Source: Komagataeibacter oboediens (GTDB taxonomy: Bacteria; Pseudomonadota; Alphaproteobacteria; Acetobacterales; Acetobacteraceae). From it: DNA of 49,702 nt. Below, one piece after another: positions 41,871 to 49,702 of the stretch. The stretch covers positions 1 through 49,702 of the forward strand of contig NZ_NKTX01000019.1 in NCBI RefSeq assembly GCF_003207815.1. The letters run 5' to 3'. Numbering within the stretch: the first letter of the stretch is position 1; each line of letters begins with the position of its first letter. Both the position numbers and the translations under genes were made by a program. The notes under the pieces are model-generated. The model saw only the letters and a program-made list of their open reading frames with translations, made no database searches and was not told where the DNA came from.

Positions 41871-42725
41871 TCAGGCCGTCGTGCCATATGTCATCCCGCG
41901 GTCACGCAGCCACCGGCGGTAGGCGACCGACATGCGGTCCGCCATGGTGGGGATTTCCGCCCCCGCTGAAAGGGGCAGCCTGCGGGGGCGCTGGTTTTCC
42001 AGTATGATGCGGTCCTGCAGGAAGATGGTCTGCTGGAATTCGACCAGGTCAGCCTGCGGCGCGTCATCATCAAGCAGGAACATGACCGGGTGCGCGCGCG
42101 AACATTCCTGCGTCATGGGCTGCACGAACAGGGCAATGACGTCAAAGCGTTCGGGCTGCGCGGGACAGGTCTTGTACAGCAGCGTCACGAATGGCCCCGC
42201 CACCCGGTACAGGTATTCGGTATTGATCCCGTCGGTGGCGGACAGGGCGGCCTGTGGCTGGAAGAAATGGCAGTCCGTGGCCCAGACCTCGTTGCCGCCT
42301 TCACGCAGTTCAATGGTGTAGCGCGCGACTTCGGTATGTGGCTCGGCACCCAGGATGTTGGTGTGGACGAAGGGAAAATGCGCCATGTCGAGAAAGTTCT
42401 CGACAATGCGCGGGGCCGATGTCCGCACCGTGAACACCCCGCAATCCACCAGCCTGCGGTCGGGTTCCAGTGCTTCGTCAATGGCGGGAATGTCGCCTGC
42501 GGGCGTGCCGGGACAGGTCCACAGGCAGCCGTGGCGGGCGCGTACGGGCAGGGTACGCCTGTCCGCCACGTCGCAGGCGAAGGGATTGCCCTGCGCATCC
42601 TGACCGAAGGTGATGTGGCGATCGAGCAGCATGGTATCGGTCGGGGTGGTGCGCAGCTGTGACAGGGGACTGATCACATACCAGTCGGACAGGATGGTTT
42701 CATCGACGGCGGTGATCTGTGTCAT
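41871..42725 (-). CDS. Ring-hydroxylating oxygenase alpha-subunit-like protein without Rieske cluster ligands
   Basis: The start at 42725 (MTQITAVDETILSDWYVISP) has AGGA eight bases upstream. The 284-residue protein aligns by eye with VanA-type Rieske oxygenase alpha subunits: DWYVISPLSQL at the N terminus, the mononuclear-iron site ENFLDMAHFPFVHTNILG (Asn110, Asp113, His116, His121), and QDRIILENQRPRRLPLSAGA at the C terminus. But where the CPHRG and C-x2-H cluster loops should be, it jumps from PFACDVADRRTLPV to RARHGCLWTCPG, a loss of about 40 residues. It can hold the catalytic iron but not the [2Fe-2S] centre. A protein with exactly those ligands is encoded divergently 178 bp away. The substrate is unknown. 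Confidence 0.75.
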   Translation of the reverse strand: MTQITAVDETILSDWYVISPLSQLRTTPTDTMLLDRHITFGQDAQGNPFACDVADRRTLPVRARHGCLWTCPGTPAGDIPAIDEALEPDRRLVDCGVFTVRTSAPRIVENFLDMAHFPFVHTNILGAEPHTEVARYTIELREGGNEVWATDCHFFQPQAALSATDGINTEYLYRVAGPFVTLLYKTCPAQPERFDVIALFVQPMTQECSRAHPVMFLLDDDAPQADLVEFQQTIFLQDRIILENQRPRRLPLSAGAEIPTMADRMSVAYRRWLRDRGMTYGTTA

Positions 42726-42903
42726 TGCCCGGTTCCTGTTTGCAGTATGCCATCGCATGGGGTGCGATTGCCGTGACGGTGGCGTAATGTTAGCGCTCAG
42801 CATAATGGTGCGCCATAGTGGCGTGCAAAGGAAGATACGCTGTCAGCCCATGCGGTGACAGTGTGCGGTCATCCGGACGGGCTGGAAAGGGAGCGGGGAA
42901 CGT

Positions 42904-43566
42904 ATGGAAAGATGGCAGCCGGTCAGTGTCCTGTCCAACATACGCCGTGGCGAGGTCGCGGGCGTGCGGATAGGGGGTCATGAAGTCGTGCTGTGGCGCG
43001 AGGACGCGCAGGCTGCAACCCTGCATGCGTGGGAGGACCGCTGCCCCCATCGCGGCATGCGGCTGAGCTTTGGCTTCGTGCGTGATGACGCACTGGGCTG
43101 CCTGTACCATGGCTGGCAGTTCGGTGGTGCCGCGCGGTGCAGGCTGATCCCCGCCCACCCACGGGTGCGCGTGCCCGCTTCGATCCATGTGCGGACCTAT
43201 ACCGTGCGCGAACATGCGGGTCTGGCATGGGTCAGCATGGAAGGGGCGGAGGACTTTCCCCACCAGCAGGCGGACTGGCCGGAGCACGCGCAGCCGGTGC
43301 GCACCGTGCATGTGCATGCGCCGGTAGGGCAGGTGCGCCATGCGGTTGGCCTTGCGCCCGACGGAGGTATGGCGTGGCATGGACCGGTCGGTCTTGCGGT
43401 GCATGAACCGGTCGCGGGACAGGCCATGCTGCATGTGGTGCGGGCGGCGGACGGGCCGTCTGCCCTGACGCTGTCGCACTGGGCCGAACGGCTGCGTGAT
43501 GCGGTGGAAGGCGGGGCGCAGACGGCCCCCGTCATGGCGGAACTGGCGGCGGGAGCGACGGCATGA
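42904..43566 (+). CDS. Rieske [2Fe-2S] protein without a catalytic domain
   Basis: The 220-residue protein has a Rieske domain at about residues 5-110: WQPVSVLSNIRRGEVAGVRI, then EDRCPHRGMRLSFGF with Cys47 and His49, and LGCLYHGWQFGG with Cys66 and His69. The fold closes with HVRTYTVREHAGLAWVSMEG. This is the N-terminal half of a VanA-type oxygenase. The C-terminal 100 residues do not have the iron site N..D..H....H; they are a His-rich, unassigned part. It could pass electrons to the cluster-less oxygenase encoded divergently. Its stop overlaps the GST gene (ATGA). Confidence 0.85.
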   Translation: MERWQPVSVLSNIRRGEVAGVRIGGHEVVLWREDAQAATLHAWEDRCPHRGMRLSFGFVRDDALGCLYHGWQFGGAARCRLIPAHPRVRVPASIHVRTYTVREHAGLAWVSMEGAEDFPHQQADWPEHAQPVRTVHVHAPVGQVRHAVGLAPDGGMAWHGPVGLAVHEPVAGQAMLHVVRAADGPSALTLSHWAERLRDAVEGGAQTAPVMAELAAGATA

Positions 43567-44183
43567 CCTCTGGACTGACCCTGTATGACTGGACGCCGGA
43601 TGTGCGCTGTTACGCGGTGCGCCTTGGCCTGTCGCTCATGGGTGTTGCGTATGATACGCAGGCGGCGGATATGGATCTGCCCACGTTCCAGCGCCCCGTG
43701 GGGCTGCGGCCGGGCGAACGGCCGCCAGTTCTTCTGGTGGCGGGTGATGTGCGTATGACCCGTCCGGGCACCATCATGCAGTTTGCCGCCCGCCAGCCAG
43801 CGGTTGCGCGGGCATGGCTGGACCCGGCGCATGAATGGGCGATCCTGGACTGGCTCGATTTCGGGACGATGGCGCTTGATGCACTGGCGGCGGCGCGGGA
43901 TCTGGCCTTTGGCACCACGCTGCCGGTCCTGCCGCCCATGGGGGCGCTGGTGGCCGCCCTGCGCCGGATGGAAGACCACATGAGTGCGCGGGCAATGGCG
44001 GGCCATGAGTGGTTCGCCGCCCCCGCCGCCAGCATTGCCGATGTGCTGCCATTCGTGGTGTTTGCGCTGTCGGCAGACCTCGAAGTGGAACGCGACACCT
44101 GTCCCGCGCTGCGGCGCTGGGCGCATCGCATGCGCGGGCTGCCGGGTTTTGTGGTCATGCCCGGGGTGCCGGACTATGCCTGA
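43563..44183 (+). CDS. Glutathione S-transferase-like protein
   Basis: The 206-residue protein has a thioredoxin-fold N terminus (LTLYDWTPDVRCYAVRLGLS, then RPPVLLVAGDVRMTRPGTIM with a cis-Pro) and an all-helical C-terminal domain (LDPAHEWAILDWLDFGTMAL, ASIADVLPFVVFALSADLEV with the N-capping Asp, CPALRRWAHRMRGLPGF). This is the GST superfamily. The catalytic Ser/Tyr/Cys position holds Pro-Asp-Val-Arg-Cys, so Cys at residue 16 may be the active residue. Translational coupling to the Rieske gene suggests a shared pathway, for example conjugation or isomerisation of the oxygenase product; that is inferred. Confidence 0.78.
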   Translation: MTSGLTLYDWTPDVRCYAVRLGLSLMGVAYDTQAADMDLPTFQRPVGLRPGERPPVLLVAGDVRMTRPGTIMQFAARQPAVARAWLDPAHEWAILDWLDFGTMALDALAAARDLAFGTTLPVLPPMGALVAALRRMEDHMSARAMAGHEWFAAPAASIADVLPFVVFALSADLEVERDTCPALRRWAHRMRGLPGFVVMPGVPDYA

Positions 44184-44305
44184 CGCCGTACATCTTTGGA
44201 TACATGACTGCATTTCCACGTTATGGAATACGGGACGCCGGTCCGGGCGCAGGCCTGCCGGCAGGGATTCACACCCGATAAGAAACTGAGGAAAGAACAA
44301 CACAT

Positions 44306-44911
44306 ATGAACGTGAAGCTGTTTGCACCCCGTCGCATTGCGGCGGCACTGGCCATTACCATTACGGCAGGTGCCACCAGCCTGTGTGGGGTGTCACATTC
44401 CGCCATGGCGCAGGCTGCCCCGGTTATCGTGGGCAACCAGACGGCGACTGCAACCGTCGAAAGCGTGGACCACGAAGCGGGCATGGTGCTGCTGCGTGAC
44501 AAGGCGGGCAACCTGGATACCGTGCGCGTGGATCCCGACCTGCGCGCCAAGCTGCCGACCCTGCATGCCGGCGACAAGATCGGCCTGCGTATCGTGCGTA
44601 CCATCGACGCCGTCATCGCTCCGCCGGGCGCGCCGATGCCCGAATCAACCGAAAGTGCGGCAGGCACCCGCACCGGCCCGCACCCGCATGGCATGATGGT
44701 GTCCTTCAAGCGTGAACGCGTGAAGGTGACGGGCGTCGATACGTCCCGCAATCAGGTCGTGTTTGTCGATCCCGATGACATTACCCGCGTCGTGCTGGTG
44801 CGCCAGAAGCCGATGCAGGAATTCCTGAAGACCCTGAAGCCGGGTGACGAAGTGGACACGACGGTCATGGACGCGGTGTCGTTCTCGGTGCTCAGCCGGC
44901 TTCCGTCCTGA
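44306..44911 (+). CDS. Secreted protein of unknown function
   Basis: The 201-residue product has a signal peptide ending SAMAQA, so the mature protein is periplasmic. Two similar halves may exist: TATATVESVDHEAGMVLLRD with VDPDLRAKLPTLHAGDKIGL, and RVKVTGVDTSRNQVVFVDPD with EFLKTLKPGDEVDTTVMDAV. Each half has strand-turn pattern and a final KxGD turn, suggesting duplicated OB- or SH3-like beta-barrels. A Pro/Ser/His-rich loop (PGAPMPESTESAAG) joins them. I do not recognise the family. GAGGAAAG lies ten bases before the ATG. Its 3' end overlaps the convergent transporter gene by 20 bp. Confidence 0.8.
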   Translation: MNVKLFAPRRIAAALAITITAGATSLCGVSHSAMAQAAPVIVGNQTATATVESVDHEAGMVLLRDKAGNLDTVRVDPDLRAKLPTLHAGDKIGLRIVRTIDAVIAPPGAPMPESTESAAGTRTGPHPHGMMVSFKRERVKVTGVDTSRNQVVFVDPDDITRVVLVRQKPMQEFLKTLKPGDEVDTTVMDAVSFSVLSRLPS

Positions 44912-47048
44912 CGGCCGCAAGCGGCGGACGGTGGGCGGCAGGATAATCTTCCGCCCATTGCAGTGGGCCACGCTGGTCAAGGAAGCCGGGAATATCCTGG
45001 ATGATCCGCGCCGCCTGCTCCAGGCACGCCATGGCCTCGACCTGTGCCGGGGGGCGGAGGGTGATCGCGTCGGGCGGGCATAGCGCATCAGCCGCCCGCC
45101 GCAGTCCCGCCGCCGTCAGCAGCGGGTTGTGCGCCAGTTCGGAAAACGTATCCAGCGCATCGTAAATGGCCACCTGCTGCGCCCCGGTTATGTCGGGGCT
45201 TGTGGCTAGCAGGCGGATACGCTCCACCAGCCGGCCCAGCGACAGGGTGGCAAGGGCTGCATCTATATATTCATGGATCATGGCGGGCCGGGCGAAGAAG
45301 GACAGCCGCATCGCCAGGCGCAGTACTTTCTGCAGTTGCAGGTTTTCCCACACCAGCCATTCCTTGCCCTGCCTGCGGCCCGACAGCGCCAGTCTGCGCA
45401 GGCTGCGTGTCAGCGACGTGACAAGGCGTGCGGCGTCCAGCCGATGGTTGGGCGGCAGGATGACCCGAAACGACAGCACCAGCATGATGCAGCCCATAAG
45501 CAGCGCCATCCACCCGTTCAGCAGGCTGACGTCATTATAGTAATGGATCGGGTTGTTGACCTGCAGCATCACGGTCGAGAACACGCCATAACCAAACCCG
45601 CCAACCCCGAATTTCGGGTGGAACTGCAACCAGATCCCCGGCAGCAGCATGATGCACAGCGACAGCCACAGCAGCGGGTAGCCGTCGATCTGCGGCAGCA
45701 GGTAGGTATGGCATAACAGCCCCGCCGGAACCCCCAGTGCCGTGCCCGTAGCCATAAGCCCCGCGGCACGCGATGCGGAGGGAAGGGTGGACAGCAGGCT
45801 GGCTGCCGCCACCACGTACAGCATCATGGTCGGCGCCGCCGTCCAGTGCAGGACGTACCAGATCAGGCACGCAGACATGGTGATCAGCATACCGCGCGCG
45901 CCGTTGCGCAGCGCCGTTGGCCATTCCAGATAGGGTTGCAGCCGCAGCCTGCGCCCGGCGCTGCCCCGGCGCGAAAGATCCTGCAACGCGGTTTCGATCT
46001 GGCCCAGCAGGTCCTGTATGTCATCAAGGAACAGCAGCGATTGCGGGGAATGCGTCTCACGCGCCTGCGCGATCATGAGGTCGCGGGTGTGGCGGATGCG
46101 CGCGCACCCTTCCATCCAGCTGGCTTCCAGTGTCCTGTCCGCCGTCCGGTCCATTAGGAACTGCAGCATGGATACGATTTCACCATGCACCGTGCGGTCC
46201 TGTTCAGTGTCGGATGCGGTGATGGTGTGGGGATGGTAGGACGCCACGATGCCCGACAGGCGCGCCAGTCCCGCGCGGATTTCACGTTCGCGCACACTGA
46301 TGTCGTAATTGTCGGTGGCCGCGTATTCCACCGCGTCGGACAGGCGCCCGATCCGTGCCAGCATGGCCGCCCGGCTGTCGTGAAAATTGGTGGGCAGGGA
46401 ACGGAACGTGCTGCCCGGCCCGGCGTCCGGGTTCTGTGCCGGCACGTTGGTGTAACCCTGGTGGAACGCTAGGATATAGCTGACCGTATCACGGAACAGG
46501 GCATGGATCTGCACGAACAGCGTGTCCGACCGGCGCGGCGATGTGACCATGAACACGGCCGCCGTCGTCACGATTCCCACCACCACGGCGGACAATCGTG
46601 ACATGGCGCTGAGGAAGATGCCATCAGGATCCCCGAATGCAGGGGCCGAGATGATGACAATGGTATAGCCCGTCAGCACGGCGGCATAGGCACGGAACAG
46701 CCGCAGGAAGGTGGCCGCCATGCACGCCAGCCCCACCGTGACCGAAAGCCCCATGAAGTACAGGACCGGGGACTGCACGAACACCGCCATCAGCCCCACG
46801 CTGATGGAAGCGCCGATAATGGTCCCGATCACACGCCATACGCTTTTGGAAACCAGCGCGCCCACCGTCGGGTTGGCCACGATCATGACAGTCGTGACCG
46901 AACTCATGGGGGACTGGAGCTGGAAGCTGAATGCCAGAAACAGCGCGATGGCAACCGACAGCAGTGCGCGCGCGCTGAACGCCGCCGTAGTGCGGAGCGT
47001 AGCCCACTGGGCATCGTCGGAAAAATGGCGCGTAAGGCTGGACAACAT
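44892..47048 (-). CDS. FUSC-family (fusaric acid resistance/AaeB-like) inner-membrane protein
   Basis: The 718-residue product has two blocks of membrane helices: residues about 20-150 (SARALLSVAIALFLAFSFQL, VMIVANPTVGALVSKSVWRV, VGLMAVFVQSPVLYFMG and so on) and about 350-500, each followed by a soluble region with helices. The GTIIGA and ALFLAF patterns match FUSC/AaeB efflux components, which export aromatic acids. These normally work with a membrane-fusion protein; none is adjacent. An ATG at 47099 would extend it by 17 residues; neither start has a strong site. A MarR gene is divergent and probably represses it. It overlaps the secreted-protein gene by 20 bp at the 3' end. Confidence 0.85.
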   Translation of the reverse strand: MLSSLTRHFSDDAQWATLRTTAAFSARALLSVAIALFLAFSFQLQSPMSSVTTVMIVANPTVGALVSKSVWRVIGTIIGASISVGLMAVFVQSPVLYFMGLSVTVGLACMAATFLRLFRAYAAVLTGYTIVIISAPAFGDPDGIFLSAMSRLSAVVVGIVTTAAVFMVTSPRRSDTLFVQIHALFRDTVSYILAFHQGYTNVPAQNPDAGPGSTFRSLPTNFHDSRAAMLARIGRLSDAVEYAATDNYDISVREREIRAGLARLSGIVASYHPHTITASDTEQDRTVHGEIVSMLQFLMDRTADRTLEASWMEGCARIRHTRDLMIAQARETHSPQSLLFLDDIQDLLGQIETALQDLSRRGSAGRRLRLQPYLEWPTALRNGARGMLITMSACLIWYVLHWTAAPTMMLYVVAAASLLSTLPSASRAAGLMATGTALGVPAGLLCHTYLLPQIDGYPLLWLSLCIMLLPGIWLQFHPKFGVGGFGYGVFSTVMLQVNNPIHYYNDVSLLNGWMALLMGCIMLVLSFRVILPPNHRLDAARLVTSLTRSLRRLALSGRRQGKEWLVWENLQLQKVLRLAMRLSFFARPAMIHEYIDAALATLSLGRLVERIRLLATSPDITGAQQVAIYDALDTFSELAHNPLLTAAGLRRAADALCPPDAITLRPPAQVEAMACLEQAARIIQDIPGFLDQRGPLQWAEDYPAAHRPPLAAVRTEAG

Positions 47049-47138
47049 GATTGGGTGCCGACTCCCGGCTGCGGCGTGTGGGGCATCCTGATACCGCATG
47101 CCGCAGGAAGATAAAGGGCAGGGAACCCGATTTATTGT

Positions 47139-47163
47139 ATGACAATTAATGCCATGTCAATTA
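47139..47163. promoter_or_regulatory. Repeated ATG(A/T)CAATTA, candidate MarR operator
   Basis: ATGACAATTA (47139-47148) and ATGTCAATTA (47154-47163) repeat with a 15-bp period in the gap between the divergent FUSC and marR genes, and ATTGT-ATG-ACAAT just overlapping them is a perfect small dyad. The AT-rich, dyadic character and place suit a MarR binding site. Confidence 0.5.
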
Positions 47164-47288
47164 TATCTGTGCTGCATATCGGTGCCGCCGGGCAGCCATC
47201 GCATAAATGGGTCATGATCAGCCCATGCGGGCATGCTATCGGGCAGGCAGAAGACTTCGGCGGGGTCTGACACCAGCAGGGGATGCGC

Positions 47289-47798
47289 ATGGCTGACCGT
47301 TCACCATTACCTGATATAGAGGGCGCGGGCTTTCAGGACATGCGGATGACGTTCCTGACCATGCGGCTGGCCAATACGTGGCGGCTGGGTCTGGACCGTG
47401 CACTGCGCCCCGAAGGCATGAGCATGGCGATGATGCGCCCGCTGGCGTATCTCATGATGCTGCCCGACCGTGTCAGCCAGCGCACGCTGGCCCATGCCAT
47501 GAATACCGACAGTTCGGCGCTGGTGCGCGTGCTGGACCTGCTGGAGGAAGAAGGGCTGGTCGAGCGCCACCCCGATCAGGAAGACCGGCGCGCCAAGAGC
47601 CTTGTGCTGACCCCGCGCGGCAGGCGCAAATGCGCGACCCTGCACCGGATCTGCGCGGCCATGGAGGCACGGGTGCTGCAGGACGTTCCCGCCGACAGGG
47701 CCCGCGACATGATGGACGTCCTGTCGCACGTGCTGCGACAGGCGGAAGGCGTGATGATGGAGCCTGCCGGCACGCCGTGCCGTGAGAGTGGCCCCTGA
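47289..47798 (+). CDS. MarR-family transcriptional regulator
   Basis: I favour the ATG at 47289 (AGGGG six bases upstream); another lies at 47283. The roughly 169-residue protein has the winged helix-turn-helix of MarR: QRTLAHAMNTDSSALVRVLD as recognition region and LLEEEGLVERHPDQEDRRAK as wing, with long helices at both ends for dimerisation. MarR proteins are released from DNA by aromatic acids, which agrees with the divergent FUSC-type exporter as target. The ligand is not known. Confidence 0.9.
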   Translation: MADRSPLPDIEGAGFQDMRMTFLTMRLANTWRLGLDRALRPEGMSMAMMRPLAYLMMLPDRVSQRTLAHAMNTDSSALVRVLDLLEEEGLVERHPDQEDRRAKSLVLTPRGRRKCATLHRICAAMEARVLQDVPADRARDMMDVLSHVLRQAEGVMMEPAGTPCRESGP

Positions 47799-47830
47799 CA
47801 GCAGGCTTGTCCCAGACCAGAAATCATAAG

Positions 47831-47893
47831 GAAATTTCCGGTGCGGCTTGTTTTCAGGGAAAAGCGGTGATTCGAAATTTTTATGATTTTATA
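47831..47893 (+). repeat. Decayed copy of the two-armed repeat, copy H
   Basis: AAATTTCCGGTGCGGCTTGT, then TTTCAGGGAAAAGCGGTGAT and TCGAAATTTTTATG, follow the order outer arm, first arm and start of second arm, with many changes and most of the second arm missing. It lies 32 bp after the marR stop. Confidence 0.5.
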
Positions 47894-47905
47894 TCAAAGA
47901 CTTAT

Positions 47906-47939
47906 TATAATAGAGTCCCTGACTGACCTGTATCAGGTC
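47906..47939 (+). promoter_or_regulatory. Probable gntP promoter with downstream dyad
   Basis: A perfect TATAAT at 47906-47911 is followed, 13 bases on, by the dyad GACCTG-TAT-CAGGTC (47925-47939), where a repressor could block elongation. The -35 region is weak. The permease ATG lies 100 bp further on. Confidence 0.5.
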
Positions 47940-48039
47940 GTCCTGTCCGGTCCTGCTGTAATAAACATCATGTCCGTCGTGGCTGGCTGATGCCACGATA
48001 GGCCACGTGCCGGGACATGGAATTGGGGGATAGGCATCA

Positions 48040-49389
48040 ATGTCGGTCGGAATGGCCCTGTTACTGGCTGTTGTGGCCATATGCGTTGTCGTTTTCCTGA
48101 TTGAACGGGTCAAGCTCAACCCGTTTCTTGCGCTGCTGATCGCGTCCATGCTGCTGGGCTTTGCCGCGGGTATGCCGGCGGCGCGGGTCGTGGCCTCGTT
48201 TGAAAGTGGTTCGGGGCAGGTGCTGGGGCAGATTGCCTCGGTCATTGCGCTAGGGACCATGCTGGGCAAGATGCTGGAAGTGTCGGGCGGCGCGGACCGG
48301 ATCGCCATGACGGTGGTGGCGCTGGCGGGACCGCGACGGCTGGACTGGGCCATGATGGTGATCGGCCTGCTGGTGGGGCTGTCGGTTTTCTTTACCGTGG
48401 GCTTCGTCATTCTGGTCCCGCTGGCATTTTCCATCGCGCGGCAGACCGGGCGGCCCATCCTGCATGTGGCGCTGCCGGTTACCGCCGCCCTGTCCGTGGT
48501 GCAGGGATATATGCCGCCCCATCCGGGCACCATGTTCGCGCTGGCGGCCTATCATGCCGATATTGGTCGCCTGATCTGGATGGGTGCTGTGGTCAGCGTG
48601 CCCGTCGCGATCGTGTCCGGTCCTGTCTATACCCGCTTCATCGTGCCCCGCCTGTCAGCCGATGCGGGAGCAGATGCGGCACATGCCCACGGGCATGATG
48701 CCCCCCGCGCGCAGGCGGATCTGCCGGGATTTGGCATTACACTGTTCACCATTCTGGCGCCCATGGTGCTGATGCTGGCGGGATCGGCCACGCGGTTCAT
48801 GGGACCATCCACAGGTAGCTGGGCCGTGGTCCTGCGGTTTGTGGGGGACCCCAATGTGGGGCTGGCGCTGGCGGCGCTGCTGTCGTTCTGGACGCTGGGG
48901 CTGCGGCGGGGACTGACGCGTGAAAAAATCCTGGCCTATTCCAATGAATGTCTTGGCCCGCTGGCCAGCCTGCTGCTGATGATTGGTGCGGGCGGTGGCT
49001 TTGGCGCGGAACTGATGGACAGCGGCATTTCCGATGCGATTGCAGGCGCTGCGGTGGACATGCATGTGCCGTTGCTGATCCTGGCATGGGGACTGGCGGC
49101 AGGCATGCGCGTGGCGGTGGGGTCCGCCACCGTCGCCATGAGTACGACCGCCGGAATTGTCGCCCCGATCATGGCGCATGGTCAGGGTGTGTCCCCCGAG
49201 CTGCTGGTGCTGGCGACGGGGGCGGGGGCCGTCATGTTCGGCCCGATGAATGATTCGGGTTTCTGGCAGGTGCGCGATGCGCTGGGCCTTACGGTTCCGC
49301 AGACATTGCGCACATGGTCCGTGATCGAGACCCTGATTGGTGTGGTGGGACTGGTGATGTGCATGATTCTGGGGTGGTGCGGGCTGTAG
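48040..49389 (+). CDS. Gluconate:proton symporter, GntP family
   Basis: The 449-residue permease has about 12 membrane helices and the GntP marks: ERVKLNPFLALLIASMLLGF, GSGQVLGQIASVIALGTMLG, MLEVSGGADRIAMTVV, and the signature QGYMPPHPGTMFALAAYHAD. It takes up gluconate or related sugar acids by proton symport. This fits an organism whose periplasmic dehydrogenases make gluconate from glucose. GGGGGA precedes the ATG. No gluconokinase is next to it. A repeat copy follows, then an IS element. Confidence 0.92.
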   Translation: MSVGMALLLAVVAICVVVFLIERVKLNPFLALLIASMLLGFAAGMPAARVVASFESGSGQVLGQIASVIALGTMLGKMLEVSGGADRIAMTVVALAGPRRLDWAMMVIGLLVGLSVFFTVGFVILVPLAFSIARQTGRPILHVALPVTAALSVVQGYMPPHPGTMFALAAYHADIGRLIWMGAVVSVPVAIVSGPVYTRFIVPRLSADAGADAAHAHGHDAPRAQADLPGFGITLFTILAPMVLMLAGSATRFMGPSTGSWAVVLRFVGDPNVGLALAALLSFWTLGLRRGLTREKILAYSNECLGPLASLLLMIGAGGGFGAELMDSGISDAIAGAAVDMHVPLLILAWGLAAGMRVAVGSATVAMSTTAGIVAPIMAHGQGVSPELLVLATGAGAVMFGPMNDSGFWQVRDALGLTVPQTLRTWSVIETLIGVVGLVMCMILGWCGL

Positions 49390-49460
49390 GTTACGCGCGG
49401 GACGCGGTGTCCCTTTTGCTTGGGGCTGTTTAACAACAACTCATTGATAAAAATGGGATA

Positions 49461-49541
49461 AAAGTTTCTGGATGTCGCCTTTTTTCAAAAAGGCGACGTT
49501 TTCCGAAGCTTTTTGAAAAAAGCTTCACCAAAAAATTTTGG
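49461..49541 (+). repeat. Two-armed palindromic repeat, copy G
   Basis: Both arms are perfect: GTCGCCTTTTTTCAAAAAGG with closing CGAC (49474-49497) and GAAGCTTTTTGA with AAAAAGCTTC (49505-49526). The outer arms AAAGTTTCTGGATG and CACCAAAAAATTTT pair imperfectly. It lies 71 bp after the permease stop, just before the IS at the right edge. Confidence 0.85.
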
Positions 49542-49659
49542 TAGATTCACAGGGTATTTCATAAGACGACTGCTTCAAACAGTTCCTTATTGTTCTGCAG
49601 GTATGGGCCTATCCTAAATTTCGTGTTTGGGCGTTTGATGCGAAAGAAGGAGCAGCATC

Positions 49660-49702
49660 ATGGCCCGACGCAAGAAACCCATCATCCCTGACGATGTTCT
49701 GG
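49660..49702 (+). CDS. IS256-family transposase, 5' end only
   Basis: GGAG lies upstream of the ATG and the first residues read MARRKKPIIPDDVL before the window ends. This is the usual beginning of IS256-family (mutator-type) DDE transposases of about 400 residues. The left end of the element probably lies between 49545 and 49640. Only 14 residues are visible, so the call depends on the N-terminal phrase. Confidence 0.6.
   Translation, partial: MARRKKPIIPDDVL

Overview
The window looks like chromosomal DNA of a high-GC alphaproteobacterium, most likely an acetic acid bacterium of the Komagataeibacter/Gluconacetobacter group. The reasons are the strong GC3 bias of most genes, the pdeA-dgc pair of cyclic-di-GMP enzymes with sensory PAS domains, a GntP gluconate permease, a 2,5-diketogluconate-type aldo/keto reductase, sugar-nucleotide genes for an acidic exopolysaccharide, and a DksA that has lost most of its zinc ligands. 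The genus is an inference; the class is well supported.

Both ends carry insertion-sequence material. At 1-1404 there are three transposase remnants: an OrfA-like reading frame, an IS5-type N-terminal stub and a frameshifted IS5-type gene. At 49660 an apparently intact IS256-type transposase begins and runs off the window. Next to the left scrap is a glycan island (1557-6983, minus strand). It has an AT-rich WavE-like glycosyltransferase, a nucleotidyltransferase, a nucleotidyltransferase-kinase fusion, a HAD phosphatase and a Wza-like export lipoprotein. The middle three overlap by start/stop codons and look like a compact pathway for an activated glycan building block. GalE follows.

From 8.5 to 16 kb are housekeeping genes: a CorA-type transporter, a DUF3597 protein, adenosylhomocysteinase, an M19 dipeptidase, an aldo/keto reductase, a lytic transglycosylase with a SPOR domain, and an exported one-Cys peroxiredoxin. 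A cobalamin riboswitch at about 15.9-16.0 kb controls a 14-codon leader frame that overlaps cbtA; the usual cbtB is absent. Then come an orphan PotD-like binding protein, a PlsC acyltransferase, and a three-gene unit of a probable heme-PAS phosphodiesterase, a probable flavin-PAS diguanylate cyclase and an unknown 152-residue protein.

From 24.2 to 29.4 kb, minus-strand genes make nucleotide sugars and heptose precursors (UDP-uronate 4-epimerase, UDP-glucose dehydrogenase, an AGE-family epimerase, HldE). tRNA-Thr(GGT), DksA, an orphan NodT-type outer-membrane factor with a divergent TetR regulator, a TonB-dependent receptor, a GNAT acetyltransferase, the glnK-amtB operon, an AlgE-like porin and a ClC-type protein follow. 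The last 8 kb contain an RMF-like small protein, a Rieske oxygenase that appears split over two divergent genes and joined by a GST, a secreted unknown, an FUSC-type transporter with a divergent MarR regulator, and the gluconate permease.

Eight copies, one shortened and one decayed, of an approximately 80-bp repeat that can fold as an outer stem carrying two hairpin arms lie 0-71 bp after stop codons, always in the same orientation relative to an upstream gene. This repeat family and the split Rieske system are the least explained features of the window.
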